NCBI GenBank assembly: GCA_958346165.1 | Contig: CATVQO010000115.1 | Location: forward strand, 1 to 5,348 | Direction of reading: 5' to 3' | Length of the DNA: 5,348 nucleotides | Source: an uncultured Collinsella sp. | GTDB taxonomy: Bacteria; Actinomycetota; Coriobacteriia; Coriobacteriales; Coriobacteriaceae | Shown: positions 5,182-5,348 of the stretch, piece after piece | How positions within the stretch are numbered: the stretch's first letter is position 1 | Layout of the letters: each line of letters opens with the position of its first letter | Notes under the pieces: model-generated | What the model saw: only the letters and a program-made list of their open reading frames with translations | The model's database searches: none | What the model was told of the DNA's origin: nothing | Program-made: the position numbers and the translations under genes

Positions 5182-5348
5182 ATGACCAAGCATGTGTTCG
5201 TAACCGGTGGCGTGGTTTCGTCCCTGGGCAAGGGTATCACCGCGGCCTCGCTGGGCCGTCTGCTCAAGTCGCGTGGCTACAAAGTAACGATGCAGAAGGC
5301 CGACCCGTATCTGAACGTCGACCCCGGTACCATGAGCCCGTTCCAGCA
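5182..5348 (+). CDS. pyrG: CTP synthase, N-terminal fragment (3' end beyond window)
   Basis: Cytosolic enzyme making CTP from UTP, ATP and glutamine, the last step of pyrimidine nucleotide synthesis. Only 55 complete codons of a protein of about 535-550 residues are visible, all in the N-terminal synthetase (amidoligase) domain. Diagnostic features are the P-loop-like [11 protein letters not shown] (residues 9-19, with the ATP-contacting Lys at 17) and [15 protein letters not shown] (39-53), which contributes nucleotide- and magnesium-binding residues. The Ala in KADPYLN, where many CTP synthases have Leu or Phe, is a minor variation. The ATG at 5182 is at the expected family start; a modest ribosome site, cagg (5169-5172), is 9 bases upstream. 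A separate terminator upstream and a local promoter-like sequence indicate an independent transcript. Confidence 0.97.
   Translation, partial: MTKHVFVTGGVVSSLGKGITAASLGRLLKSRGYKVTMQKADPYLNVDPGTMSPFQ

Noticed and set aside
1..5348. CRISPR arrays, tRNA, rRNA, integrase or phage genes
   Set aside because: No regularly spaced direct repeats, no tRNA cloverleaf with a TTC-arm pattern, and no mobile-element protein were found on either strand.

Overview
The sequence suggests a GC-rich anaerobic actinobacterium of the class Coriobacteriia, most likely Collinsella or a close relative. This rests on the high G+C content, strong preference for C-ending codons (GTC, CTC, ATC, GCC), and the combination of a DUF1846/UPF0371 protein, a YfcC-type carrier beside an ornithine carbamoyltransferase, and pyrG. 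The taxon is inferred from family recognition, not from a search. All five genes are on the + strand.

Layout. (1) 1-819: 3' part of an ornithine carbamoyltransferase gene, entering the window inside the STRTR carbamoyl-phosphate motif, followed by a rho-independent terminator at 836-871. (2) 872-966: leader with a nested hairpin (883-933). (3) 967-2445: a 12-TM-type YfcC/DcuC-superfamily carrier. (4) 2446-2926: about 480 bases with no credible gene. In order it holds a cluster of competing hairpins, a GC-rich terminator-like hairpin, a perfect 12-bp hairpin, a 100-bp MITE-like palindrome flanked by a 5-bp direct repeat, about 125 bases where I see nothing firm (2732-2856), a canonical G-quadruplex motif, and a TATAAT box. 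(5) 2927-4408: DUF1846/UPF0371 protein of unknown function, with terminator 4443-4475. (6) 4476-4664: leader with hairpins and a possible 17-codon mini-ORF. (7) 4665-5003: small winged-helix protein, with terminator 5028-5060. (8) 5182-5348: start of pyrG (CTP synthase), preceded by a promoter-like sequence and a leader hairpin.

How the genes fit together. The carbamoyltransferase and the carrier fit the arginine deiminase pathway: citrulline plus phosphate is converted to ornithine plus carbamoyl phosphate, and the carrier could exchange ornithine for arginine, as ArcD-type YfcC carriers do in streptococci. The terminator and hairpin between them suggest their expression can be uncoupled. 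The DUF1846, winged-helix and pyrG genes each have their own terminator or promoter-like sequence and look like separate transcription units.

No clear new multi-gene system is present. The most unusual material is non-coding: the 2446-2926 region and the short structured leaders.
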